From positions 1 to 35,736 of the forward strand of contig JAAETN010000069.1 in the NCBI GenBank assembly GCA_024228355.1: DNA of 35,736 nt. Direction: 5' to 3'. Under the pieces are notes generated by a model. It did not search any database. It was not told the DNA's origin and was given only the letters and a program-made list of their open reading frames with translations. The translations under genes and the position numbers were made by a program. Shown piece by piece: positions 8,521 through 16,216 of the stretch (positions are counted from its first letter, which is position 1; every line of letters starts with the position of its first letter). The stretch is from Maribacter sp. (lineage in GTDB: Bacteria > Bacteroidota > Bacteroidia > Flavobacteriales > Flavobacteriaceae).

Positions 8521-9678
8521 TTACTCCAACCAAGACTGGTAATAATTGCCATCGTCAATATCCAAAGCAGTCTGGGTTAATTGCAATGGCTTGAACGTAT
8601 CGATCATTACCGCCAACTCCTCTGTTTTGGCTTTACCAATACTTGCCTCATAAGTGCCTGGATGTGGTCCATGGGGAATACCCGCAGGATGTAATGAAAT
8701 ATAGCCTTTGTCAATATTCGTACGACTCATAAAGTCGCCCTCTACATAATAAAGTACCTCATCAGCGTCTATATTTGAATGGTTGTAAGGCGCAGGAATG
8801 GCTTCTGGGTGATAATCATACATACGAGGTACAAATGAACAAATTACAAAAGTATTCGTTTCAAAGGTCTGGTGTACTGGTGGCGGTTGATGTACCCTTC
8901 CTGTTATGGGTTCAAAATTATGTATTGAAAATCCGTAAGGGAAGTTATAACCGTCCCAACCCACAACATCAAAAGGATGTGAAGCATAGACCAAATGATG
9001 TAATTGTCCCTGTTTCCTGACCTTTATAACAAACTCCCCTTTCTCATCATGGGTCTGCAAATTCCTGGGCAATTTAAAATCGCGCTCACAGAAAGGCGAA
9101 TGTTCCAAATGCTGGCCAAACCAATTGCGATATCTTTTTGGTGTATAGATGGGACTATAAGATTCAGTTACCAATAAACGATTATCATCAGTGTCAAATT
9201 CAATTTGATAAATCATTCCTCGGGGAATCAAAAGATAATCACCATATTCAAAAGATATTTCACCCAATAAGGTTTTCAATGTCCCAGATCCTTTATGAAT
9301 GAACAGTAATTCATCGGCATCGGCATTTTTATAAAAGTATTCGGTCATTGATTTTTTGGGTGCTGCCAAGGCAACATTCACATCAGAATTGAAAAGTACT
9401 ATTTTTCTACTTTCGATATAATCATCTTCCGGCTTTACTTTAAACCCTATTAATAGTCTCGATTTTATATTATGGGGTACCGAAGCTTTGGGAGACACGT
9501 CCCTGGTTTCCCCTACTTCCTTTACCATAGTTGGCCTGTGCAAATGGTACATTAAAGATGACATACCATCAAAACCAATTGTACCGAACAATTGTTCATG
9601 GTATAAGGATCCATCAGGTTTTTTGAAAACAGTATGTCTCTTTTGAGGTATTTTACCCAATTTATGATATAACGGCAT
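8521..9678 (-). CDS. hmgA: Homogentisate 1,2-dioxygenase
   Basis: HmgA opens the ring of homogentisate to maleylacetoacetate in tyrosine and phenylalanine breakdown, using non-haem Fe(II). The 385-aa, cupin-like sequence has YHKLGKIPQKRHTVFKKP at the N-terminus, LLIPRGMIYQIEF, HPFDVVGWDGYNFPYGFSI and, near the C-terminus, HPAGIPHGPHPGTYE, which should carry iron-binding His and Glu. It is shorter than the about 430-445 aa of human and pseudomonad enzymes but has the core intact. A promoter TTG-N16-TATTTTTA (-7 at 9711-9704) lies just upstream. No hppD or fumarylacetoacetase gene is nearby. Confidence 0.93.
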   Translation of the reverse strand: MPLYHKLGKIPQKRHTVFKKPDGSLYHEQLFGTIGFDGMSSLMYHLHRPTMVKEVGETRDVSPKASVPHNIKSRLLIGFKVKPEDDYIESRKIVLFNSDVNVALAAPKKSMTEYFYKNADADELLFIHKGSGTLKTLLGEISFEYGDYLLIPRGMIYQIEFDTDDNRLLVTESYSPIYTPKRYRNWFGQHLEHSPFCERDFKLPRNLQTHDEKGEFVIKVRKQGQLHHLVYASHPFDVVGWDGYNFPYGFSIHNFEPITGRVHQPPPVHQTFETNTFVICSFVPRMYDYHPEAIPAPYNHSNIDADEVLYYVEGDFMSRTNIDKGYISLHPAGIPHGPHPGTYEASIGKAKTEELAVMIDTFKPLQLTQTALDIDDGNYYQSWLE

Positions 9679-9703
9679 AATTATATTATTAAATTATCTT
9701 CAA

Positions 9704-9711
9704 TAAAAATA
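9704..9711 (-). promoter_or_regulatory. Predicted -7 element of hmgA
   Basis: TATTTTTA on the minus strand fits TAnnTTTG except for the last base, with TTG 16 nt upstream. The inferred start is about 20 nt before the hmgA ATG. It lies downstream of the terminator at 9802-9832, so hmgA should be transcribed independently of the small RNA and NDH-2 gene. Confidence 0.4.
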
Positions 9712-9801
9712 CGATAAACCATTATTTCAATAAAACTTATTCAGGTATAAAAGGCTGTTAATGACAATTTCATAAATATTGATGCATTTGGGATAATGCA
9801 C

Positions 9802-9832
9802 AAAAAAAGCCTCCCATTATTGGAAAGCCTTT
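9802..9832 (-). terminator. Intrinsic terminator
   Basis: Left arm 9832-9822, loop 9821-9816, right arm 9815-9805, then a T7 tract (9808-9802) on the minus strand. Several pairs are G-U, so the stem is not seen as a perfect inverted repeat in DNA. It ends the candidate small RNA and any read-through from the NDH-2 gene, and isolates hmgA. Confidence 0.6.
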
Positions 9833-9896
9833 CATTGGATCATGTCTTAAAGACATTTTCACAATAGCTTCAATCGAAATTGAAGCTCAACACAAC
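9802..9896 (-). ncRNA. Candidate small RNA of about 95 nt with three hairpins
   Basis: On the minus strand, a perfect -7 element TATATTTG (9908-9901; a TTG lies 16 nt further upstream) is followed by three stem-loops. Hairpin 1 (9887-9866) has a 9-bp stem AGCUUCAAU/AUUGAAGCU closed by a UUCG tetraloop. Hairpin 2 (9856-9842) is AUGUCUU/AAGACAU. Hairpin 3 (9832-9805) is an intrinsic terminator of 11 bp, including three G-U pairs, running into seven U. The UUCG loop and the U-tract appear only on this strand. It could also be a processed 3' UTR of the NDH-2 gene upstream. I do not recognise it as 6S RNA, tmRNA or another known family. Confidence 0.5.
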
Positions 9897-9957
9897 ATCG
9901 CAAATATACGAAGGATTTTTATACCAAGTGTCTAATTACCTCCTATTTGACAATCTA

Positions 9958-11232
9958 TTATTTGGGTTTATAGGGGCGAACAATCAAACGAGCAGCCTTA
10001 TCAAAATTTATATAGTTATATGCCCAGTTAAAAAAAACAATGACCCTATTCCGGAAACCGACCAAGGCCATTAAATGAACGAACATCCAGATAAACCAAG
10101 CAAAAAAACCACCAAATTTTGCATTCTTTAGATCTACTACCGCTTTGTTACGACCAACGGTAGCCATAGTACCTTTATCATTGTATTTAAATGTCTTCAT
10201 CTGCTTTCCACTAAGTAGATTCTTTAGATTTTTTGCTAAATGTTTTCCCTGTTGAATTGCAGGTTGGGCAACTTGTGGGTGCCCTTTCGGGTATTCCGTT
10301 GTCTGCATATAAGCAATATCACCTATAGCGAAGATATTCTTATAGCCTTCTACTTGGTTAAATCCATTGACTTTAAACCGATTAAGTCGTTCTACCATTT
10401 TATCGTTTTCAAAGCCATTTATCACGGCACCGGTAACACCAGCCGTCCAAATAAAGTTTTTGGTTCGCATGGTTTCTTTGCTTTTTAAGACCATCTTGTC
10501 CCCATCATAATCCTGGACAATGGTATTTAAATGTACAACCACCCCTAATTTATTTAAAAACTGCATGGCTTTTTTTGATGCTTTTTCGCTCATAGGCGGC
10601 AATACGCGTGAAGCTCCTTCAAACAAATGAATCTGCATTTCAGAGACATTAAGATGCCTATAATCCTTAGGAAACACATGGTTTTTAAGCTCCGAAAATG
10701 CCCCGGCCAATTCTACCCCTGTTGGTCCAGCGCCAATAATGCAAAAATTCAAAAGGGCATGGCGTTCTTCTAGATCCTCACAATCATCAGCCTTTTCAAA
10801 ATTCTGTAGCATCAGACTTCTAATATTCAAAGCTTGGGGTACATTCTTCACGGGCATTGCAAATTTTTCAATCGCCTTATTACCAAAAAAATTGGTCTTT
10901 GTACCAGTCGCCACGACCAAATAGTCAAATGTCAAACTGCCTTTTGTTGTTGATATAATTTGCTGTTCAGGGTCAATGTGTTCAACCGTTGCCCATCTAA
11001 AGTGAAAATCATTAAGATTATTCAGGACTTTTCTCAAAGGATAAGCAATCGAATCGGGTTCTAAACCGCTGGTAGACACTTGATACAATAAAGGTTGAAA
11101 AGTGTGATAATTATGCTTATCAATCATCACCAGTTGTACTTCAAGATTCTTGAGTTTTTTCGCGAGAGAAATACCTGCAAAACCACCGCCAATAATTACA
11201 ATCCTATTTTTATCCGAATGGGGTATATTCAT
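9958..11232 (-). CDS. ndh: Type II NADH dehydrogenase (NDH-2)
   Basis: NDH-2 is a peripheral membrane flavoprotein that passes electrons from NADH to menaquinone without pumping protons. The 424-aa protein has the FAD dinucleotide-binding motif GGGFAG at residues 15-20, a second motif GAGPTGVELAGAF near residue 168 for NADH, ATGTKTNF between them, and FAIGDIAYMQT near residue 300 that contacts the flavin. The C-terminal about 70 residues hold a hydrophobic amphipathic region (FFAWFIWMFVHLMALVGF) fitting membrane attachment. It is a separate transcription unit. With the cbb3 oxidase downstream it supplies a plausible NADH-to-oxygen route. Confidence 0.93.
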   Translation of the reverse strand: MNIPHSDKNRIVIIGGGFAGISLAKKLKNLEVQLVMIDKHNYHTFQPLLYQVSTSGLEPDSIAYPLRKVLNNLNDFHFRWATVEHIDPEQQIISTTKGSLTFDYLVVATGTKTNFFGNKAIEKFAMPVKNVPQALNIRSLMLQNFEKADDCEDLEERHALLNFCIIGAGPTGVELAGAFSELKNHVFPKDYRHLNVSEMQIHLFEGASRVLPPMSEKASKKAMQFLNKLGVVVHLNTIVQDYDGDKMVLKSKETMRTKNFIWTAGVTGAVINGFENDKMVERLNRFKVNGFNQVEGYKNIFAIGDIAYMQTTEYPKGHPQVAQPAIQQGKHLAKNLKNLLSGKQMKTFKYNDKGTMATVGRNKAVVDLKNAKFGGFFAWFIWMFVHLMALVGFRNRVIVFFNWAYNYINFDKAARLIVRPYKPK

Positions 11233-11244
11233 GTATCGTTTCTG

Positions 11245-11270
11245 TAAAAATAACCAATCTTAAATGGTTA
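11245..11270 (-). promoter_or_regulatory. Predicted ndh promoter with inverted repeat
   Basis: TATTTTTA on the minus strand (11252-11245) is a likely -7 element, about 13 nt from the ATG. A perfect repeat TAACCA-N8-TGGTTA (11251-11270) directly adjoins and slightly overlaps it, in the place expected of a repressor operator. The protein that would bind is unknown. Confidence 0.35.
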
Positions 11271-11452
11271 AATAAACAACTTATACAGCTATAGCATTGT
11301 TTATATCGTGTACAATAGACGAAACGGATGTTCCCATTCTCGAAAGTTTCTGGATTACGGAGAAAGCAACAGATTAGAACATTTTTAGTAAATCATTAAC
11401 CATTTCAAACCTTCATTTTTGTAATTTGAAGATAAAGACGAAGAATACAGTA

Positions 11453-11635
11453 ATGTTTTGGGTAGCTTATAAAACAAATAATTTGGTCATTAAAACCATT
11501 ATACCTGCTACAAATTTTTCGTTCAATTGGGTTTTCTATCTATCCGTATTAGGTCAGATAATGATTGTTTTTATGGTTTACAAAGTCCTGGCCGATAATT
11601 ATATTACTGAAAAAACATTCAAGGATTTCAATTAA
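11453..11635 (+). CDS. Small single-pass membrane protein, unknown function
   Basis: This is a 60-aa reading frame with one strong membrane segment (WVFYLSVLGQIMIVFMVYKV) and a short polar C-terminus LADNYITEKTFKDF, so it would sit in the inner membrane with a cytoplasmic or periplasmic tail. ATG 11453 is preferred over a TTG at 11426. A -7-like TAATTTG (11422-11428) lies 24 nt before the ATG. It is too short for family assignment. The aromatic and hydrophobic pattern and its ending just before the stress-protein gene suggest a real gene, but coding evidence is limited. Confidence 0.5.
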   Translation: MFWVAYKTNNLVIKTIIPATNFSFNWVFYLSVLGQIMIVFMVYKVLADNYITEKTFKDFN

Positions 11636-11655
11636 GATCATCCTTTAGGTCAATC

Positions 11656-12558
11656 CTAATCAGCTACTGCTTTTTTTTTACCAACGGTAGATTTTGTTGG
11701 TCTGCTCATGCCAAGTTCTGGAATTACCAATAATGGAATCCGCGTATGGAAAGCCAAGCGTTTAACCACAGGTTCACGGGTCATTTTTTCCATATAGCTA
11801 TGTTGGTAATTCAGCATAGCCAATAAATGAATATCAAGTTCCTCCGCAAAAACCTCTAAGGTTTTGGAGACTGAATTCAATTCTGATACTGTATGTAAAT
11901 AATGCTCACACTCACTAAGATATTTACGCAACATATTAAGGTTAAACTGCTGTATCTCAGACAAGGCCTTAATCTCATATTGTACATGTACAATGCGAAT
12001 GGTAGCCTTAAAACTTTCAGCTAAATCAATCATTGGTTGCAACTCAGACTGTGTATAAAAACGATTGAAATCTGTTGCAAAGGCTATTTCTGAGGGCTTC
12101 ACATATTCAAAATGTTGGGGAATCGCCAAAACTGGACAATTCTTAACAGATTTAATAATGCGTACCGTATTGCTTCCCATAAACACCTCATCCAAACCTG
12201 ATGCGCCTTTTGTTCCGGTAATAATCAAATTAATACCATTATTTTCAACAATATTCTTTATTTCATCAACCAGTAAGCTAAAAGATGAAATTGTTTTAAA
12301 ACTATGGTTAGGACATTTATAAATATCCTTGATCTTGGTAAGCACATTCTTAAGTCCAAGTTCAGAATTATTCCTTGCTCCATCTTCTAACTGCCCTCCG
12401 CTCAAAGAAGTTGCCATAAACCTACTGCTCGCAATTGCCGGTGTATAGGTATTCAATAAATGAAAAACACATGCTTCATTCTTGAACAATTCAATAGCGT
12501 ACTTGGTTGCATTCCATGCATTCTCTGAAAAGTCCGTAGGTAACAATATATTCTTCAT
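11656..12558 (-). CDS. Tandem universal stress protein (UspA family)
   Basis: This 300-aa protein has two UspA domains, about residues 1-148 and 149-290. The first has the nucleotide-binding signature G-x2-G-x9-G-S (GTKG then GS, about residues 117-131), so it probably binds ATP. The second is degenerate at the same site (LAMLNYQHSYMEKM), a common arrangement in tandem Usp proteins. A basic Lys-rich tail follows. Usp proteins of this sort often belong to FNR/ANR regulons for low oxygen. That fits the FNR-type box 23 nt upstream of its -7 element and its place next to the FNR-like regulator and the cbb3 operon. The molecular role is not known. Confidence 0.92.
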   Translation of the reverse strand: MKNILLPTDFSENAWNATKYAIELFKNEACVFHLLNTYTPAIASSRFMATSLSGGQLEDGARNNSELGLKNVLTKIKDIYKCPNHSFKTISSFSLLVDEIKNIVENNGINLIITGTKGASGLDEVFMGSNTVRIIKSVKNCPVLAIPQHFEYVKPSEIAFATDFNRFYTQSELQPMIDLAESFKATIRIVHVQYEIKALSEIQQFNLNMLRKYLSECEHYLHTVSELNSVSKTLEVFAEELDIHLLAMLNYQHSYMEKMTREPVVKRLAFHTRIPLLVIPELGMSRPTKSTVGKKKAVAD

Positions 12559-12579
12559 CCCAATTATTTTATAATGGGA

Positions 12580-12622
12580 TAAAATTATCGGAACAGAATC
12601 AGCGAAACTATGACTTATATCA
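12580..12622 (-). promoter_or_regulatory. FNR-type box and -7 element of the stress-protein gene
   Basis: TGACTTATATCA at 12611-12622 is a perfect TGAY-N4-RTCA palindrome. On the minus strand, after exactly 23 nt, comes TAATTTTA (12587-12580), a -7 element with one mismatch from TAnnTTTG. The inferred transcription start (about 12575) is 17 nt from the ATG and 41.5 nt from the box centre, the class II activator position. Confidence 0.65.
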
Positions 12623-12711
12623 GTTTTTTAAAATTGGCCTGAAACGCCTTGTTTTGTTGCGTTTGTAAAGCAAAGCAATATTCAGTTGTCATTGTGATAT
12701 CAACAGGGGGG

Positions 12712-13413
12712 TCAAAAGCCTTCGATTAAATCTTGAAGTAATTTCTCGTTAACAACCCCTATTTTTTTTCCAGAGGTTTTTATCATTTCCTGCTTTTTGA
12801 ATTCAGAAATAATTCGTATTGCAGACTCTGTGGCCGTGCCAACTACGTTCGCTATATCCTCTCGCGAAAGGGTAAGGTTCAAAAAACCATGTTTATCTTC
12901 CCCATAATTGTTCTTAAGATAAAGGAAAGCTTCTGCAATACGCTGTTTTACCGTTTTTTGTGACATGTTCACTATCACATCATCGGCTTCTTTTAGGTCA
13001 TGTGCCATATGCCGTAGAACCTCAATTGCAAAATTCGGATTTTGACCTAAGGTATGCGCTATACTGTCTTTAGGGATAAAGCAAACTTCCATATCGTTGA
13101 CCGCCACAGCACTTAAATTGGTAGATTCCTCGGCAATTACCGATCGCTGCCCCATAACCTCTCCTTTAGTCGCCAATTTTACGATTTGATCCTTACCGTT
13201 GGCACTTAACTTTGAGAGCTTTGATACACCTTTCCGTACACAGTACACACCATCCAACTTATCACCTTCTTCAAAAATCGCCTCTCCTTTTTTTACCTTT
13301 TTAGTGACCTTTGAGTCAGAGACCTTTTTAAGTTCCGCTTTACTCATAGCACGTAAAGAATTGAATTGTCGAATTATGCAATTCTCACATCTACCTTGTT
13401 CACCCTCTTCCAT
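12712..13413 (-). CDS. FNR-like Crp/Fnr-family transcription regulator
   Basis: This 233-aa regulator has a cyclic-nucleotide-binding-like beta-roll (about residues 25-145), a dimer helix and a C-terminal winged helix (about 165-230). In the recognition helix, TATESAIRIISEFKKQ keeps the Glu and Arg, four residues apart, that in E. coli FNR (VETISR) read the TGA half-site. Cysteines are at 9, 12, 58 and 111. Aligned by eye with E. coli FNR, Cys9, Cys12 and Cys111 (VCFIP against VCEIP) match ligands 20, 23 and 122, but the third N-terminal ligand is Asn18. A modified Fe-S or thiol oxygen sensor is plausible. It is divergent from ccoI and shares a 116-bp gap with it that carries an FNR-type box. 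Confidence 0.9.
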   Translation of the reverse strand: MEEGEQGRCENCIIRQFNSLRAMSKAELKKVSDSKVTKKVKKGEAIFEEGDKLDGVYCVRKGVSKLSKLSANGKDQIVKLATKGEVMGQRSVIAEESTNLSAVAVNDMEVCFIPKDSIAHTLGQNPNFAIEVLRHMAHDLKEADDVIVNMSQKTVKQRIAEAFLYLKNNYGEDKHGFLNLTLSREDIANVVGTATESAIRIISEFKKQEMIKTSGKKIGVVNEKLLQDLIEGF

Positions 13414-13464
13414 AGAGTAATATCTTTAAGCTCTCTAAATAATTCAATAAAAATATCGAAAAGA

Positions 13465-13507
13465 TGACAATTATCATAAGTATATTTGGGAAAGTTGTAA
13501 ATATTTG
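13465..13507 (+). promoter_or_regulatory. FNR-type box and -7 element of the cco operon
   Basis: TGACAATTATCA (13465-13476, flanked as ATGA..TCAT) is a perfect TGAY-N4-RTCA site. After 23 nt comes AATATTTG (13500-13507), a -7 element with one mismatch. The start would be near 13512, 18 nt before the ccoI ATG and 41.5 nt from the box centre. A better -7 sequence, TATATTTG at 13481-13488, lies too close to the box for class II activation and has no -33 TTG; it could be an alternative promoter. Confidence 0.65.
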
Positions 13508-13529
13508 CATCGGGTATAAGTAAATGTAA

Positions 13530-15905
13530 ATGGATAAAGTCAACTGTTATCATTGTGGTGACGATTGCGGCAAGAAACCTACTGAATATGATGGGAAGAA
13601 TTTCTGTTGCAATGGCTGTAAAACCGTATATGATATTTTCTCTACCTATGATTTGTCTTATTATTATGATTTACAGTCCTCTGCGGGTTCCACACCTAAT
13701 GTAGTAGACGGAAAATATGATTTTCTCGGGGAAGCTTCGATCATTGAAAAACTGTTGGAATTCAACGAGGACAAGCTACAAATCGTAAATCTTTACATAC
13801 CCCATATCCATTGTAGTTCCTGTATTTGGATATTAGAAAACCTGAACAAATTAAATGCTGCAATCAGCAGTTCACAAGTTGAATTTCCGAAAAAAACGGC
13901 AAGAATTGTATTTAATCCAGAATTACTGAACCTCAAAGAGTTGGTCATTTTATTAGCAAGGATAGGCTACGAACCATACATTTCACTTGATGATTATGAC
14001 AAAGGAGTAAAGAAGGTAAATCGTAGCCTTATCTACAAATTGGGCGTTGCAGGATTTGCTTTCGGCAATGTCATGTTCCTATCTTTTCCAGAATATTTTG
14101 AAGTTGATGAATTCTGGCTAGATCAATATAAAGATGTTTTTCGATGGCTAATGTTCGCCTTTTCATTACCTGTGGTTTTCTATGCAGGGCAAGACTATTT
14201 GGTCTCGGCCTACAAAGGACTAAGATCCAAAATCCTGAATATTGATGTTCCTATTGCCTTGGGTATATTGGCACTTTTTATAAGAAGCACCTTAGAGATC
14301 ACATTTGATTTGGGGACCGGATTTTTTGACAGCTTAACCGGTTTGATATTCTTTTTGCTCATAGGCAGGTTTTTTCAACAAAAAACCTATTCATATCTTT
14401 CTTTTGAACGGGATTATAAATCTTACTTTCCGATTGCGATTACTAGAATAAATGGTGATAACGATGAGGAGACCGTTCAGGTCTATGATATTAAGAGAGG
14501 AGATAGATTATTGATCAGAAATGAGGAATTAATACCTGTTGATGGTATCCTAATAAATGGCCGTGCACAAATTGATTACAGTTTTGTTACGGGTGAATCG
14601 GAGCCTGTATTCAAGGAATCAGGAGATAAGATCTATGCCGGAGGCAAACAAATGAACGATGCTATCGAAATGGACGTACTAAAAACGGTATCACAGAGCT
14701 ATTTGACCCAACTATGGAGCAATACCGTTTTTAGGGAGGATAAATCAAGCAAATTCCAAACACTCACAGATAGCATCGGCAAGCGTTTTACCTGGGCTGT
14801 GTTAACTATTGCATTTGTCGCTACAGCTTTTTGGCTCTACTATGACAGTAGTAAGGCAATGAATGTTTTCACGGCAGTATTGATTATTGCCTGCCCCTGT
14901 GCGATTGCATTGGCAGCACCATTCACTCTTGGGAATATGTTACGGATTTTCGGTCGTAAGAAGTTCTATTTAAAAGATACGCAGACCATTGAACAATTGG
15001 CCCAGATCGATACTGCAATTTTCGATAAAACCGGAACCATTACAACAACCCAAAAGAGCAGTGCTACCTATCAAGGAATGCGACTTTCTTTTGAGGAAGA
15101 ATCTCTTTTGAAAAATACATTACGAGCCTCGAACCATCCTTTAAGCCGCACCTTATACGATTTGTTGGCGGAACATAATATTGTACCCCTAGATGAATAT
15201 CAAGAACATTTGGGAGAAGGTTTGGAAGGCAAAAAAGATGATGCACATATAAAAGTTGGTTCTGCTGATTTCGTAGGTAATTTATTGGATGCCAATCCCC
15301 AGAACACATCTGTACACATAAGTAGTAATAACATCTACAAAGGACGTTTTGTATTTCACAATCATTACCGGGAAGGCGTTGCCAGTGTGTTCAAAGAAAT
15401 GGATGAAACTCTGGATTTGGCCATTTTATCTGGGGATAATGAAGGTGAAAAAACCAGGCTCGAAGAAATATTGCCCAAATTGACCCCGATGTATTTCAAT
15501 CAAAGACCCAATGATAAGTTGGATTTTATAAAATCGCTCCAGGAACAGGATAAAAAAGTGCTGATGGTCGGTGACGGGCTCAATGATGCAGGGGCCTTGG
15601 CACAAAGTAATGTTGGTATTGCAATTTCAGAAAATGTGAATGTTTTTTCGCCAGCATGCGACGGAATTCTTGATGCCTCAAAATTTGAACAACTTCTTAA
15701 ATACATTATGGCATCAAAAAAAGCCATAAAGATTATTAAACTAAGTTTTTTATTGTCATTTTTATACAATGTTATTGGACTCTATTTTGCGGTAACAGGA
15801 CAATTGGAACCTGTCATAGCCGCTATTTTAATGCCTTTGAGTTCTATAAGCGTGGTTGGGTTCACAACCTTGGCCACAAATCTTTTGGGGAAAAAATTAA
15901 TTTAA
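13530..15905 (+). CDS. ccoI: CcoI-type copper-transporting P-type ATPase
   Basis: CcoI moves copper across the inner membrane for assembly of the CuB site of cbb3 oxidase. The 791-aa protein starts with a Cys-rich metal-binding region (Cys6, 9, 13, 26, 27, 30), then an HMA-like domain with HCSSC (Cys95, Cys98). About eight membrane segments surround the transport motif CPC (455-457), the phosphorylation site DKTGT (Asp499), the TGES-type motif VTGESEPV, the HP motif SNHPLS and GDGLNDAGAL. The N-terminal Cys cluster plus HMA is the mark of the FixI/CcoI group rather than of CopA. It leads the cco locus, and ccoS follows after a gap that has its own predicted promoter. Confidence 0.95.
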   Translation: MDKVNCYHCGDDCGKKPTEYDGKNFCCNGCKTVYDIFSTYDLSYYYDLQSSAGSTPNVVDGKYDFLGEASIIEKLLEFNEDKLQIVNLYIPHIHCSSCIWILENLNKLNAAISSSQVEFPKKTARIVFNPELLNLKELVILLARIGYEPYISLDDYDKGVKKVNRSLIYKLGVAGFAFGNVMFLSFPEYFEVDEFWLDQYKDVFRWLMFAFSLPVVFYAGQDYLVSAYKGLRSKILNIDVPIALGILALFIRSTLEITFDLGTGFFDSLTGLIFFLLIGRFFQQKTYSYLSFERDYKSYFPIAITRINGDNDEETVQVYDIKRGDRLLIRNEELIPVDGILINGRAQIDYSFVTGESEPVFKESGDKIYAGGKQMNDAIEMDVLKTVSQSYLTQLWSNTVFREDKSSKFQTLTDSIGKRFTWAVLTIAFVATAFWLYYDSSKAMNVFTAVLIIACPCAIALAAPFTLGNMLRIFGRKKFYLKDTQTIEQLAQIDTAIFDKTGTITTTQKSSATYQGMRLSFEEESLLKNTLRASNHPLSRTLYDLLAEHNIVPLDEYQEHLGEGLEGKKDDAHIKVGSADFVGNLLDANPQNTSVHISSNNIYKGRFVFHNHYREGVASVFKEMDETLDLAILSGDNEGEKTRLEEILPKLTPMYFNQRPNDKLDFIKSLQEQDKKVLMVGDGLNDAGALAQSNVGIAISENVNVFSPACDGILDASKFEQLLKYIMASKKAIKIIKLSFLLSFLYNVIGLYFAVTGQLEPVIAAILMPLSSISVVGFTTLATNLLGKKLI

Positions 15906-15915
15906 TTTAAATACC

Positions 15916-15958
15916 TGACAAAAGTCTTTTTTTGTTCTTTTGCAGAAATTTAGATTTG
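15916..15958 (+). promoter_or_regulatory. FNR-type box and perfect -7 element before ccoS
   Basis: TGACAAAAGTCT (15916-15927) matches TGAY-N4-RTCA except for the last base. Exactly 23 nt later is TAGATTTG (15951-15958), a perfect -7 element. The start would be near 15963, 18 nt before the ccoS ATG. This gives the structural oxidase genes a second promoter of the same design as the one at ccoI. Confidence 0.6.
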
Positions 15959-15980
15959 CATCGAAATTTTGGTATTAGGT

Positions 15981-16214
15981 ATGAGTGTTATTTATGTGCT
16001 ATTGACTATCAGCATTATTGTTGCGATAATCTTTTTCACAGCTTTTATTATTTCTGTCAGAAGTGGGCAGTACGATGATTCGTACACCCCATCTGTTCGT
16101 ATGCTGTTTGAAGATGAATTGGTCAAACCTACCCCTACTGACAAGGATAGTTCTGCCGAAAGTATTGAAAACAAGAATAAATCAATCCAACTAAATAAAA
16201 GTCAAAATTTGTAA
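15981..16214 (+). CDS. ccoS: cbb3 oxidase maturation protein CcoS
   Basis: CcoS is a small inner-membrane protein needed for inserting haem and copper cofactors into CcoN. The 77-aa sequence has a single N-terminal membrane segment, then the family signature SVRSGQYDDSYTPSVRMLFE, and a polar tail. ATG 15981 is chosen over an in-frame TTG at 15969; the family begins with MSV. It lies 2 nt before ccoNO. Confidence 0.95.
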   Translation: MSVIYVLLTISIIVAIIFFTAFIISVRSGQYDDSYTPSVRMLFEDELVKPTPTDKDSSAESIENKNKSIQLNKSQNL

Positions 16215-16216
16215 TT

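Noticed and set aside
9768-9780. ATGA-N5-TCAT palindrome upstream of hmgA, resembling the FNR-type box
   Set aside because: The spacer is one base too short (N5, not N6), and no -7 element lies at the required distance towards hmgA.
13434-13441. Divergent promoter of the FNR-like gene driven by the cco box (autoregulation)
   Set aside because: The sequence at the mirror position (TATTTAGA, minus strand) keeps only the first part of TAnnTTTG, too weak to claim.
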